From Acanthacorydalis orientalis (taxonomy: Eukaryota; Arthropoda; Insecta; Megaloptera; Corydalidae), in assembly GCA_034766995.1 (NCBI GenBank), contig CM068325.1:5512164-5576163 (forward strand): DNA of 64,000 nucleotides, read 5' to 3'. The position numbers and the translations under genes are program-made. The notes beneath the pieces are model-generated. The model searched no databases, was not told where the DNA came from, and saw only the letters and a list, made by a program, of their open reading frames with translations. This document shows, in pieces, positions 24,701 through 35,589 of this stretch; position 1 is the stretch's first letter, and every line of letters starts with the position of its first letter.

Positions 24701-25418
24701 TTACAAGCCGCACGAGAGCAGTCTGCCGCGACCGATGAAGGATCCGAACGTCCGGACCGACTTCCCGACCGGACTGAACCGCCGGACGCCGCCGGTGCCG
24801 CCGGTCCGGAGGTCCGAGTCGATACAGAAACGACTGAAGGGCAGGTCGGATCTGGATCTGCGGACCGACAGTGTCGAGACGATCCGCAAGCGTGACTCGC
24901 CGGAAGGTCCTAACTCGTACATCGATCGATTCATCGAATCGGAGAGATCTCACGGCCGTCTGACCGAAGACCGACGCGGGAAGATCGATCGGACTCGAAC
25001 CGGGAACGAGCCGGAGTCGCGTCGGACGTTCGAGGAAGCGATCGACGCGCTCGATCGACACGACCCGTCGACGCTCGACGCGCTCGATACGTCCGATCGA
25101 TGGAACTGGAACGATCCGATCGGACCCGTCTCGGACACTGAAATCAAGAACGGGCAGATCCAGGAGTTCGTCGATAAGTTGCCGAAGATATGCGACGAGG
25201 TCGCGAAGGACGACGAGGAGACCGGTTCGAGGACGCCGCCGCCGACGCCCGAGGTAAACGACGAGCCGAAGATGCCGACGTTTCAGATGCGGAGCTTCGA
25301 CGAGATCAGGGAGACGGTCGACGAGCATTCCGGTCTGATGAAGATCATCAACGTGATGGCGAAAGAGATCGACGGACAGGACGTGCTCGGGAAGAGGGAA
25401 GAAGGCGTCTCGGGATGA
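18931..25418 (+). CDS. Uncharacterised, probably myristoylated protein, 553 aa
   Basis: Three coding exons: 18931-19050, 22123-22187 and 23942-25418 (TGA). Junctions are GTAAGG/AG and GTAAAA/AG, phases 0 and 2, total 554 codons. The start MGNSFCKRR is an N-myristoylation signal (Gly2), with Cys6 and basic residues that would suit palmitoylation and membrane association. Downstream lie SDKRRFIDL and a proline-basic stretch PIPPPRKHRKK (about 118-143), a Q8 run (167-174), RHVCDIDECRNH, then 'SWGGLEDWDLGVIEHY' and a PPVPPVRR proline motif. The protein is hydrophilic with no membrane segment or enzyme signature. The two acidic/aromatic blocks look conserved, suggesting a scaffold or adaptor, but I do not recognise the family. 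Introns of 3.1 and 1.75 kb hold satellites and the 15-bp minisatellite. Confidence 0.72.
19051..20250. other. Intron 1, left part, with CA/GT palindromic microsatellite
   Basis: At about 19540-19584 a CA run is followed by TTCG and a GT run, a near-perfect hairpin of some 20 base pairs. No exon is supported in this part of the intron. Confidence 0.65.
20250..20870. repeat. 15-bp minisatellite, locus 2 (intron 1)
   Basis: Same unit and orientation as locus 1 (TTCATAGGCGTGTCT), about 20 good copies to 20545, many with TTCGTAGG, then increasingly degenerate copies. The tail shifts to an ATTTCCACAGC(T/A)CTG variant near 20790-20850. Confidence 0.9.
20871..22122. other. Intron 1, right part
   Basis: No supported exon. 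Decayed 15-bp-like words ('cttccagagg', 'gtctttcag') persist to about 21200. An AT microsatellite lies near 21736-21768. Ends in a T-rich tract and the AG acceptor at 22121-22122. Confidence 0.6.
22440..23480. repeat. ~181-bp satellite array E (intron 2)
   Basis: 'aaaatcacagtaggcgtaa' and 'gagagatgtaaat' recur near 22484, 22668, 22848, 23027, 23207 and 23391, spacing about 180. The right end abuts the 15-bp minisatellite directly. Confidence 0.88.
23484..23900. repeat. 15-bp minisatellite, locus 3 (intron 2)
   Basis: About 17 good copies of TTCATAGGCGTG(T)(C/G)T to 23745, then degenerate copies to about 23890. Most units carry TGTTTCATAGGCGTG, so the locus has its own dominant variant. It ends only about 40 bases before the acceptor of exon 3. 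Confidence 0.9.
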
Positions 25419-26290
25419 AATCACGTCTCGTGTACAGATGGAGACTCGGACACGGCGATTCTTCTGCTTTCCGGAACGTTTACACTCGGATAGAGCGCTA
25501 GACAGACATTTAACAGACAGGTCGTCGATTTTTTCGAACGTTCGATCGATCGACGACGACCGTTCGTCCGTATAAGAGCGAAAGGGTAGATCGCCGGTTT
25601 AATATCCACTCAGGAGAACGGATCCTCGCGCACAGGAAGAAATTCTAGCTTGACATTCTCAAAAAAATCCGATTATCAACGATCGGTCCGTTTTAAAACT
25701 CCCGCCCGCTCGACCGTGCGACAAGCCACGCCTACTAAACAGTTCAGCTCAGAATCAAACCACTCCTCGTGCTCGGATCGATCTATCCGAAAAATCATAA
25801 ACTACTAATATTCATTTGATCGGAGAGACTCGATTCGAATCTCAGTTTGTGTCATGTTCCACTGTACGATAGACTGAAACATATTTTTCGACGAATATAT
25901 AGATATATAAATAAATGTATATAGTACGTAGATAACCAATAGGTTCATATAAGAATATCTTTAGGACTTGTGTAATGTTATTAATAGAGTAAAGTATGAT
26001 TCTGATATGATTCGGAATTTAAATCAGACATTACTAACCGCTAGTGCCTTGTACGACCACCTTGAATCGAATGTTTTATCTAAGTACCAAACCAATTCAA
26101 ATCAATTAATAGAAATCTTCACATAAAAGTTCATCCTAGAACTCTGTATATAAAAATATATTAGAAATTATTGTATAGAACTCTGTATAAGTACAAAATG
26201 AAGTAGTTCGTGGTTAACGACTGTAGTAGGCGTTGTCTGGCTTGAAGAGATCGAGTACTCTTCCTATATATATATAGATCTGTGTACGTC
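25419..26290 (+). other. 3' flank of the 553-aa protein gene
   Basis: AT-rich downstream sequence with several AATAAA-like words around 25905-25915, plausible 3' UTR and polyadenylation region. No other gene seen. Confidence 0.5.
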
Positions 26291-28600
26291 GACGTTTTTC
26301 ACTGCAAAAAATCATAGCGGGCGTAATTCAAGCGATGTAAGTCTCAAAATTTGAACACAGCACGATAAATCTGTATCGTTTAACCGTCCGTAGTTGTTTT
26401 ATAATTAAAATTGTTGGTTTTTGAGAAATTGATCGAGGGATACCCATAATCGACCCGGCGTACTTCTTTTCAAATTCAAAAAATCACAGCGGGCGTAATT
26501 CGAGGGATGTAAATTTATAATTTTCAGTATCTATAGATAAAGGCGTATTACTTCACATGTCGTACTCATTTTTTTAATTAAAATCAATATTTTTTGAGAA
26601 AATAATCAAGGAACGCCAGTTTGAATTATTTGAACTCTATGAATCTCGTATGAAATTTAAAAAAATCACAGTGGGCTTAATTCAAGAGATGTAAATTTAT
26701 GATTTCCAGTATTTATAGATGAAAGTCTGTTCTTTGACATGCCGTGCTCATTTTTTAATTAAAGTCGATTTTTTTTGAGAAAAAGGTCAAAGAGCTACAG
26801 TTTGAATTATTTCAAATCTATGAATCTCATGTGAAACTTCAAAAAATCACAGTGGGCGTAATTCAAGGGATGTAAAATTAAAATTTTTCACATTTATAGA
26901 TAAAAGTGTTAACTATGACATGCCGTAGTTATTTTTTAATTAAAATTGATATTTTCTGAGGTAACGATCGAAGAGCCCCAATTTGAATTATTTTAACTCC
27001 ATGCATCTCTTGTGAATTTTAAAAAAATCACAGTGGGCGTAATTCAAGGGATGTAAAATTAAAATTTTTCACATTTATAGATAAAAGTGTGTACTATAAC
27101 ATGCCGTATTTATTTTTTCAATTAAAATTGATATTGTTTGTGAAATCGGACAAAGAACGCCAATTGGAATCTTTTAAGTCTCTGAATATTTTTTTAGAAT
27201 TCAAAAAATCACTGTGGGAGTAATACAAAGGACATAAATTTAAAATTTTCAGTACTGATAGCTTAAGGTATATTCTTTGAAAGACCATTGTAATATTTTA
27301 ATTAAAATTCATATTTTTCTGAAATAGTTCGGATATCATCGATCGACGTTATTTTTATCAAGCGATTTTTATTTAAAAAAATCAACAAATTACAGCAAGC
27401 GTAATTCGGAAAACATAAATTTAAAAACTTGACAAATTAATAGCTTAATGTTTAACCTCTTCACGTCCATAATTGTTTTTCGATTCAAGTTTATATGTTT
27501 CTTGAAATTTGCCAAAAATCAACAATGCAAGAAAAAATTTTGACTGGTGGTTAATTTTCGATTTTTCAACAAATCACAGTGGCTGTGTTTTATGAGATAT
27601 AAATTTAAAATTATTTTTATTTATTGATTAGTGTGTATTCTACAACAGGCCGTGGTCATTCTTAATAAAGATCGTTATTTCATGTCAAATAAGCTGATAA
27701 CCTCCAGTAGAAATTATTTTATTTCTTTGAAAATTCAAAGAATCGCAGAGGGCGTGAGTCCAGGTACGTAAATATCAGAATATTAATTTTAATTTATCAC
27801 AGCGTATTCTTTAATTAGTCATAGTTACTTAAACCCATTAAACCTAATATTTTCTGACAAATCAGCTAGAAACTCCGCTTGGAATTTATTTATTTCTTTA
27901 ACTCAGTTTTTGAAAATTCAAAAAATCACAGCGGGCGTAATTCAAGGGATGTAAGTTTCAAATTTTCAGTATTCATAGCTAAAAGTGTGTACTATAAGAT
28001 ACTGTACTCACTTTTTACATCAATTTGATATTTTTTGAGAAATCGATCGAAAAGCATGATTTGGAATTCTTTTAAATGGTTAATTCTTTTTTAAAATTAA
28101 AAAAATCACAGCAAGCGTAACTCAAGGGATGTAATTTTCAAAATTTCAACATTTATAGATAAATGTGTGTACTATAACATGCCGTACTCACTTCTTAATT
28201 GAATTTAATATTTTTTTGGGAAATCGATCAAAGAGTGTCAGTTTGAGTTATTTTAAATCTATGAATTTCTTGTGAAGATTCAAAAAATCACAGCGGGCGT
28301 AATTCAAAGGATGTGAGTTTCAAATTTTCAGTATTCATATCTAAAGGTGTGTACTATAAGATTCCGTACTCACTTTTTACTTCAATTTGATATTTTTTGA
28401 GAAATCGATCAAAGAGTGCTATATTGAATTATTTCAACTCCATGAATCTTTTGTGAAATTTCAAAAAATCACACCGGGCGTAATTCAAGAGTTGTAAATT
28501 TTAAAATTTCAACATTTATAGACAAAAGTGTGTACTATAATATTCCGTACTCACTTTTTAATTAAAGTTGATATTTTTTGATAATTTCCATCTTATCAAA
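26291..28600. repeat. ~181-bp satellite array F, block 1
   Basis: About 13 units marked by 'aaaatcacagcgggcgtaat' and 'gtactataacatgccgtact'. Spacing is about 180 bp; central units (27300-27850) are strongly diverged. Clearly related to array E. Confidence 0.9.
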
Positions 28601-29320
28601 TAGACACGTGGCGATTTTGTGAAGAATGAATCCATTTTCCAGTGTTTACCTTACGATTTCCAAACGAGCCTCATTCTTTTTTCCAAATTTGATTGCAGGG
28701 CGTTAAAGAAGAACAGTTTTTGTATAAACGGTCAAAATTTCAAGTCTGTATACAGTTTATTACGCATTTTGATAATGTTTAAAACTTGAAAATGACGACC
28801 GAACAAATGTGTTCCGCGCCCGATCGAACGGTTAATGAAAATCAGAAACATAAACGGTCACGATTCGTATTCATAATTGATTGAAGCGCGCCTGTTGAGA
28901 GGAGAAAGAATTGTTGAAAAATAAGCAAGCGTACCGTTCACTGGACGCGACTATGCTTGTACGATTCCGGGGGCGACGCGCGCGCCGGCGCGGCGGATCG
29001 CACGAGTCCGCGCCGGACCGTCCGGCGGTTTCCCCCGCCCGCATAGTCCGTGTCGCGCCAACGACACGCGGCGTCGTCAACAGTTTTAAAACATTCAAAA
29101 CTAGTCCTAGTTCGATAAATTTACGATTTTCGACTCACGATCCGGACAACACACACGAACTCGAATCGTTTCGTCGAACAATCGACGATGAATTCGTTAC
29201 GGTTCTTCGGTCGCGTGCCGATATTTTCTAAAATTGAAAACTTTTCTAAAAAATAAATACGCTATGTTCAAGATCGTCTTTTTTTCTCTAAATACTGAAA
29301 TTTTCAAGTTTCCAAAAATA
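28601..29320. other. Non-satellite segment with GC-rich core
   Basis: A 120-bp CpG-rich core at about 28960-29080 lies in AT-rich sequence. Open frames are present on both strands but no splice-supported or recognisable exon. It could be a promoter or a relic. Confidence 0.4.
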
Positions 29321-30335
29321 CAATCACGCCTACTGTGATTTTTCAAAGTGTCTTTCTATGAACCTCTTGTTAAATTTAAAAAAAATCACAGCCGGCGTAA
29401 TTCAAGGGCTGTAAATTTTAAAATTTCAATATTTATAGATAGAAGTGTGTACTAGAATATTCTGTACTCACTTTTTACTTGAATTTGATATTTCTTGAGA
29501 AATCGATCAAAGAGTGCTATTTTGAATTATTTTAACTCCATGAATCTCTTGTTAAATTTCAAAAAATCACAGCAGGCGTAATTCAAGAGTTGTAAATTTC
29601 AAAATTTCACCATTTATAGATAAAAGTGTGTACTGTAATATTCCGTACCCACTTTGTAATTAAAGTTGATATTTTTTGAGATATCGATCGAAGAATCTTA
29701 TCTTGAATTATTGTAACTTCATGAATCTCTTATTAAATTTAAAAAAATCACAGCGGGCGTAATTCAAACGATGTAAGTTTTAAAATTTCAACAATTATAG
29801 ATAAAAGTGTGTACTATGACATTCCGTACTCACTTTTTAATTAAAGTTGATAGTTTTTGTGAAATCGATAGAAGAGCGCCACTTTGAATTATTTTCACTC
29901 TATGAATCTCTTATTAAATGTAAAAAAAATCACACCGGGCGTAATTCAAGGGTTGTAAGTTTTAAAATTTGAACATTTATAGGTAAAAGTGTGTCCTATA
30001 TAATTACGTACTCACTTTTTACATAAAGTTGATATTTTTTGTGAAATCGATCGAAGAGCGCCACTTTGAATTATTTTCACTATATGAATCTCTCGTCAAA
30101 TTTCAAAAAATCACACTGGGCGTAATTCAAGGGTTGTAAGTTTCAAAATTTCAACATTTATACATAAAAGTGTGTACTATAACATTCCGAACTCACTTTT
30201 TAATTAAAGTCGATATTTTTTGTGAAATCGATCGAAGAGCGCCACTTTGAATTATTTTCACTCTATGAATCTATCGTTAAATTTAAAAAAAATCACAGCG
30301 GGCGTAATTCAAGGGTTGTAAGTTTCAAAATAGTG
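29321..30335. repeat. ~181-bp satellite array F, block 2
   Basis: Six homogeneous units with 'aatcacagcgggcgtaattc' and 'gatagaagagcgcca'-type words, same orientation as block 1. Confidence 0.9.
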
Positions 30336-31075
30336 ATTTTCTTTTCATCTCTGTCAATATCCAATTTCTGTGCTCGCACACGTGACAGCACCTCCACGCT
30401 ATCGCCCCTTCTTTTTCTTGGAAAGATTCGATATTTTTAAAAATTAAAAAACATATCTTTCGATTATCGGTTTAACAGAAGCGGATATGAAATTAAATAT
30501 TCTGGATTTCTCCCCTCCGCTGCGGCACTCTAATGGCCCTGATCAGTTAGAACTAAATGTCATTTCTGTATTTCGAAAATGAAAACGAGAGATCACTCCG
30601 ATTAATAAAGGGAAAAAAATCGACTGGGATTTATAAAAAGAATCGGATTTATTCATTCATAATAAATACAAAAAAATCTTATCTCGCATACTCAATGATT
30701 GAACAGGAATATTTTCAAATTCTTCACACACTCGACAGTCTATTAATCGTTTTTCTGCACGACGATGGACGTCCGCACGAGGATCAGTGATCATTTCTGC
30801 GACGACTTGCCAAAATGCCGCCATAACGGCCTCTCTGCCGATTTGAATCCCGAGCGTCGTCGTCCATCATCACTCCAGGTAATATCCTGGACCTGTGGAT
30901 TCTCTCTCGATCTCCATAAATGAAATATCATGATTTACAAGCTGCTGATGGAGATAACAGAGCGGATTCTTCCACCGTCTGCACGACGCTGCGCCGCTGC
31001 TAACTGAAAAAATAAGTACAGTTTCCATTTTTATCACCGGATACATTGTCATATAACGACTTTTTTCAATACATA
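30336..31075. other. Non-satellite segment; possible exon on minus strand
   Basis: Contains a T-rich tract and AG acceptor on the minus strand near 31010, followed by an open frame ending at 30870 with 'ISFMEIERESTGPGYYLE'. I do not recognise it and no partner exon is found, so no gene is called. Confidence 0.3.
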
Positions 31076-31440
31076 CTCAAAGAACCGTCCATGCACGATA
31101 ATTCAAACTGACGCTCATTGATCCATTTCTCAAAAAATATCAAATTCAAATAGAAAAATGGGCACGGAACGTTACAGTGGACACTTTTATCTATAAAAAG
31201 TGAAAATTTGAAACTTACATCCCTTCAATTACGCCCGCTGCGATTTTTTGAATCTTCACAAGAGATTCGTGGAATTAAAATAATTCAAAACGACACTCTT
31301 CGATCGATTTCACAAAAAATATCAAATTCAATTAAAAAGTGAGTACGGAATGTTATAGTACACATTTTTACCTATAAACGTTTGAAATTTTGACTTTAAA
31401 TCCCCTGAAATACGCCCACTGTGATTTTTTGAGATTCCGA
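31076..31440. repeat. Array F satellite, inverted block
   Basis: Two units of the array F family in reverse orientation ('attacgcccgctgcgatttt'). They lie about 170 bases beyond the stop codon of the NACHT-ankyrin gene. Confidence 0.85.
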
Positions 31441-31609
31441 ATCTGATTGAAAATTACTTTGATTTCCGATTCCTCGAAAGAGTCGATCTTAACCTTGAAA
31501 ATGTCAATGTCCGTGTGAAGAAAGAACACCTTACCTGTTTCAGAGTACGTGCAGGTGTTCCACGGACCCGGCGGACGGGTGTCCAGGCCCGACGGATCCC
31601 GGGATCGGT

Positions 31610-34600
31610 TCAAATACATGCGTCGTTGTCGATCAGCAGCTGCACGATCTCGCGGTTTCCGGTCGCCAGCGCTATGTCGATCGGCGTTTCGTTCCAGTAG
31701 TTCCTCCCGTTCACGTCGACGCCCGTGCGCACGAGCATCTCGACGATCTCCCTCCTCCCGGACCGCACCGCCGAGTGTATCAGCGTCTCGGCGTACTTGA
31801 CCGTCGAGAGCGCGTCCGGATCGTGCGCGACGAACGCGTCGACGACGTGCGCGTGCCCCGCCTCGAACGCGTAGTGCAGCGCCGTGTCCTTGTAACAGAC
31901 GAGCATGTTGACGTCGGCCCTGCTCTCGAGCAGCCTCGTCACGATCCCGGCGTGTCCGCGCAGCGCGGCGTGGTGCAGCGGCGTCCTGCCGAACCAGTCC
32001 TCGCGGTTGATCTGCGACCCGTGCTCGATCAGCGACGCGCACACCGTCTCGTGGCCGTGCTTCGCGGCGAGGTGCAGCGGGATCCGCGTCAGCGCGTCCT
32101 CGACCTCGATGCTCGTCCTGTTGCTCAGCAGGTAGCGGACGACGCGCGCGTGCCCGCGCCTCGACGCCTCGAGCAGCGCGCACTCTCGGTCCGGCACGCG
32201 GTCGAAGATCGTCCGGTCGCGCTCGTTGCCGGCGAGGAGCACGTCGATCGACGACCAGCCGATCCCGGCCCTGAACCCGTACTCGAGCGGCGTCCAGCGG
32301 AACAGGCGGTCCTGTCTGACGGTCGAGACGCCGGCGTCGGCCAGGACGCGGACGAGACCCTCGTGCCTGTACGCGGCGGCCAGGTGCAACGCGTTCCTGC
32401 CGAAATCGTCGACGAGCGAGTCGACCTGCGCGTCTCCGAGCAGCGTCTCGACCCTCTTCGCGTCGTTGTTCAGCACGTGCCGCAGTCCGACGGACCGTTT
32501 CGCCGCGATCCGATCGAAGAATCTCCTGAAGACGTCGTGCTCCGGCCCGAACACGTCGGCGAGGACTCCGGCGAGATCGCGGTCGCCGTCCGTCAGCCGG
32601 TCGTGGAACCACAGCGCGGCGAAGTACTCGGCGAACGTCCTGTGCACGAACACCGGCCTGCCGTCGTCGCCGAGCGCGTACACGATCCCCGTCCGCTCGG
32701 TGCCGTCGACGATGCCGCCCCTGTACTCGACGAGCTTGTCCGTCCGCTCGGCGAGGCCGGGAAACGCGACGTCGACGCCCAGCAGCCGGTGGCTCTTGTT
32801 CAACTTCCTGTACTCGACGTCGATCGCGCGCCGATTCGCCTGGTTCGTCGTGCTCCACCCCGCCTTCTCGACGATGTGCCTCCTGAAGATCTTCTCGACG
32901 AACTGCTCGTACACGTCGAGGATGTCTATCACGCTCGGCAGCTCGGTCTCGTCGTCGTCGGACGTCCAGAACCGCTCGAAATCGTCCTGGTACACCTCGC
33001 CGAGGATCCGACACTGTAGCGGCAGCCCCGTGATCGACGCGTCCGAGCCCGGGAACGATTCGCTCGTGATCGCGAGCAAGTGATCGATGAACACGTCGAG
33101 CCGTCCGACGGACGTCTCGTCGACGTCGGCGCGCTCCTTCCAGAATTCCCTGAAGAAGACGTGCTGGTCGTCGACGCTGAACGGCACGATCGAGTACGCG
33201 ATGATCCCGAGCCGCGACTCCAACCGGTCCCGCTCCTGCGGCCTGCTCGTCAGCCACACGCGGATCGTGCGGATCGACGCGAGCCGCACGACCAGCCCGA
33301 GCACCGTTTCTCGGTAATCGGGAGCGATCTCGTCGAAGCCGTCGAACAGGACGATCAGACGATCTTCCAGCGAGAAGTACGACCTGAACAGCTCCCGTTC
33401 GAAGTCCGTCCGGAAGTCCTGCGCGTCGAGCACGAACTCGACGGCGGTTCCGACGTCGAAGCCGGCGCCGTTCCGTTTCATCCGATCGAAGCGGCCGGTG
33501 TGGCCGCTCAGGTCGATCTTCACGATCCACTCGTGCGGACGACGCTCGACCGATCTCTGGACGAGCGTCGAGAGCAGCCGGCTCTTTCCCATTCCAGGCT
33601 CGGCGACGATCAGGACGGTCCTGTCTCGCACGCACGACACGTCGTACAGGTCGACGCACTCCGTCGACTCGCAGACGCATCTGGACACCCACCGGCCGGT
33701 GCTCTTCTTCAGATAGAACCGCCCGTCGCGGTGGTGCAGCAGAGCGACGTCCCGCCCCCTGTGCTCCCTGCAAGACTCCTCGAAGTCGCAGCGGCGCTCG
33801 ACCCGGTAGACCGGGCCCGACGGGTCGAACGCGCGCCTGAACTCGTCGCGGCCGATGTTCTCGACGAGCACGGCGCGCTTCCTCGTCAGGATCCCCGACA
33901 GGACGGCCGGATCGATCCGGTCGCGGATGCTGATCTTCCTGTCGACGAAGAAGTCGTCGGGCCTGTCGGCCGGACGGGTCGGTATCGACAGCGTCTCGTC
34001 GACGATCTCCATCAGCAAACGTTCGTGGATCGAGCCGTGCACCAGGGAGATGTCGATCGTCGAGAACGCGCACCGTCTGCCCTGGAACGTCACACACTTC
34101 TCGCCGAGTTTCTGTCTCGACCGCTCGTCGAGGTCGCTCCATCCGACCGCGTCGCTCGTGCAGGACTGCGCGCGCGCGCGGTCCTGTCTGTTCCTCGACA
34201 CGACCACGATCTTCCTGGCGGCGATCCTCGACAAGTGTTCGATTTTACAGGAAACCCTCTGTCCGATCTCGTCGGAATCGCCGACGATTATCAGGAATTC
34301 CGCTTCGGCCGCGACGATGTCCTCGTTGAGCAGCAGCAGGAACTGCTCGTCGAGGATCGTGTGGAACGAGTTCCCGTTCTGTCTGAGCACCTGGACGACC
34401 TTCAGGACGGAGAAGAGCGTGCACTCCCTGGCGGAGATCCACAGCGTCGTCTCGGCGCTGTCGAACAGGAACCGTTCGAGCGGGACGACCGACTGTCGCT
34501 CGAACACGGTCTCCCCGAAATCGTCGAGACGGTTCATGTTGAACTCGTGGTAGACGGGGATCATGTCCGTTCCCATTTTCTCGGCGGCGTTCCGGATCCA

Positions 34601-35449
34601 GCGCGCACAGTCCGCGTCCGTGACCACACAGACGTCGCGCGTCGAATGGAAATGATAGATCCGGTTGTAGAGACACTTGTAGATCACGTCGATCCGACTC
34701 GGATGCTCCGCGATCGTCACGCGCTCGTTCCGGAGGCACGCGGCGATCTCCTGTTTGATTTCCGGTTCGATGTCGCTCCTGTTGTCGACCGAGATGACGA
34801 AACGATCGAGGAACGCCCCGACCCGCTGCCGGGCGGTCCGTGGATCGAGACCGATCCGCTTGACGTTCGTCGCCTTCATCACCAGCGCCCGGACGATCGG
34901 CTCGCGGTCGACGGCGTCGACCCGGAACCGATACGAACGGCCGACCGACAAGCGATCGACCGGACCGTCGGCGCACGGCACGAGGTTCCGGTCGACGAAG
35001 TCCGGGTCGACGCCGACGTTCGTCAGGAGGACGCAGTGGCCGATCCGGCACTGGAACCGGTCCTCGAAGCCGACGACGTCCGCGAGCGAGAGGTACGAGT
35101 TGAAGTACTCGACGAGGCTGAACGGGTTCGAGCGCGACGTGAGCGTCGGCAGCTTGATCGCGTCGAGGTTCGTCTCCTTGTGCTTGTACTGGACGAGCTC
35201 GCACGCGACGGCCGCGTCGTCGCACTCGTGGAAGTAGACGAGGTCGTCGAATTTGCCGGCCTGCTCGACCTCGCACGTCATGCAGAACGGGACGCCGGCG
35301 GCGACGCTCCTGTACGCGGCCAGCAGCATGTACTGCTCGTGGAAGACGATGCCGTGCGCCGACGACTTGTGGCCGCCGGTGCTGTAGTTCGTCACGTCGC
35401 GGATCGACGTGTTCCGGTCGAGGATGCCGCGCGGACCGGACGCGGACAT
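31610..35449 (-). CDS. Nuclease-like/NACHT/ankyrin STAND protein, 1279 aa, intronless
   Basis: A single open exon ends in TGA at 31612-31610. I place the start at 35449; an in-frame ATG at 35572 would add 41 low-complexity residues. The N-terminus (about 30-125) has FDDLVYF, then CELVQYKHK (D68/D69, E84, Q87, K89), the spacing of a PD-(D/E)XK nuclease, reminiscent of the Cap4/DUF4297 type. The middle has a NACHT NTPase: Walker A EPGMGKS (617-623), Walker B LIVLFDGFDE (698-707), a sensor-like WLTSRP and the helical FVHRTFAEYFAA (934-945). Residues about 1015-1276 form seven or eight ankyrin repeats (NALHLAA, PLHLAAKHGH, TPLHHAALRGH). Known NACHT proteins oligomerise on ligand binding; ankyrins would be the sensor or partner surface. 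Base use matches neighbouring genes, so recent bacterial transfer is not indicated. Nuclease assignment is tentative; NACHT and ankyrin are firm. Confidence 0.9.
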   Translation of the reverse strand: MSASGPRGILDRNTSIRDVTNYSTGGHKSSAHGIVFHEQYMLLAAYRSVAAGVPFCMTCEVEQAGKFDDLVYFHECDDAAVACELVQYKHKETNLDAIKLPTLTSRSNPFSLVEYFNSYLSLADVVGFEDRFQCRIGHCVLLTNVGVDPDFVDRNLVPCADGPVDRLSVGRSYRFRVDAVDREPIVRALVMKATNVKRIGLDPRTARQRVGAFLDRFVISVDNRSDIEPEIKQEIAACLRNERVTIAEHPSRIDVIYKCLYNRIYHFHSTRDVCVVTDADCARWIRNAAEKMGTDMIPVYHEFNMNRLDDFGETVFERQSVVPLERFLFDSAETTLWISARECTLFSVLKVVQVLRQNGNSFHTILDEQFLLLLNEDIVAAEAEFLIIVGDSDEIGQRVSCKIEHLSRIAARKIVVVSRNRQDRARAQSCTSDAVGWSDLDERSRQKLGEKCVTFQGRRCAFSTIDISLVHGSIHERLLMEIVDETLSIPTRPADRPDDFFVDRKISIRDRIDPAVLSGILTRKRAVLVENIGRDEFRRAFDPSGPVYRVERRCDFEESCREHRGRDVALLHHRDGRFYLKKSTGRWVSRCVCESTECVDLYDVSCVRDRTVLIVAEPGMGKSRLLSTLVQRSVERRPHEWIVKIDLSGHTGRFDRMKRNGAGFDVGTAVEFVLDAQDFRTDFERELFRSYFSLEDRLIVLFDGFDEIAPDYRETVLGLVVRLASIRTIRVWLTSRPQERDRLESRLGIIAYSIVPFSVDDQHVFFREFWKERADVDETSVGRLDVFIDHLLAITSESFPGSDASITGLPLQCRILGEVYQDDFERFWTSDDDETELPSVIDILDVYEQFVEKIFRRHIVEKAGWSTTNQANRRAIDVEYRKLNKSHRLLGVDVAFPGLAERTDKLVEYRGGIVDGTERTGIVYALGDDGRPVFVHRTFAEYFAALWFHDRLTDGDRDLAGVLADVFGPEHDVFRRFFDRIAAKRSVGLRHVLNNDAKRVETLLGDAQVDSLVDDFGRNALHLAAAYRHEGLVRVLADAGVSTVRQDRLFRWTPLEYGFRAGIGWSSIDVLLAGNERDRTIFDRVPDRECALLEASRRGHARVVRYLLSNRTSIEVEDALTRIPLHLAAKHGHETVCASLIEHGSQINREDWFGRTPLHHAALRGHAGIVTRLLESRADVNMLVCYKDTALHYAFEAGHAHVVDAFVAHDPDALSTVKYAETLIHSAVRSGRREIVEMLVRTGVDVNGRNYWNETPIDIALATGNREIVQLLIDNDACI

Positions 35450-35589
35450 CGCGGGCGGCGGGCGGCGGGCGGACGGGACGACGACGTGAGAGAGAGTTTT
35501 ACGGTTCGATTCTCGACCGGTCTGGAAAAGCGGAGCGTTATTCGAGACGGCGCTGCCGGCGCGTCCGCGCACCGACGGTTCTCAGGATG

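Noticed and set aside
23892..25424. 510-codon minus-strand frame opposite exon 3 of the 553-aa protein
   Set aside because: Antisense shadow; Arg/Leu-rich with no motif, whereas the plus frame fits splice phases.
31368..34142. Second long minus-strand frame overlapping the NACHT-ankyrin gene
   Set aside because: Arg-rich frame-shifted shadow; the other frame carries NACHT and ankyrin motifs.
31610..35449. Recent bacterial (for example Wolbachia) transfer as origin of the NACHT-ankyrin gene
   Set aside because: Composition and third-position bias match neighbouring host genes and no bacterial flanking sequence is visible; old transfer cannot be excluded.
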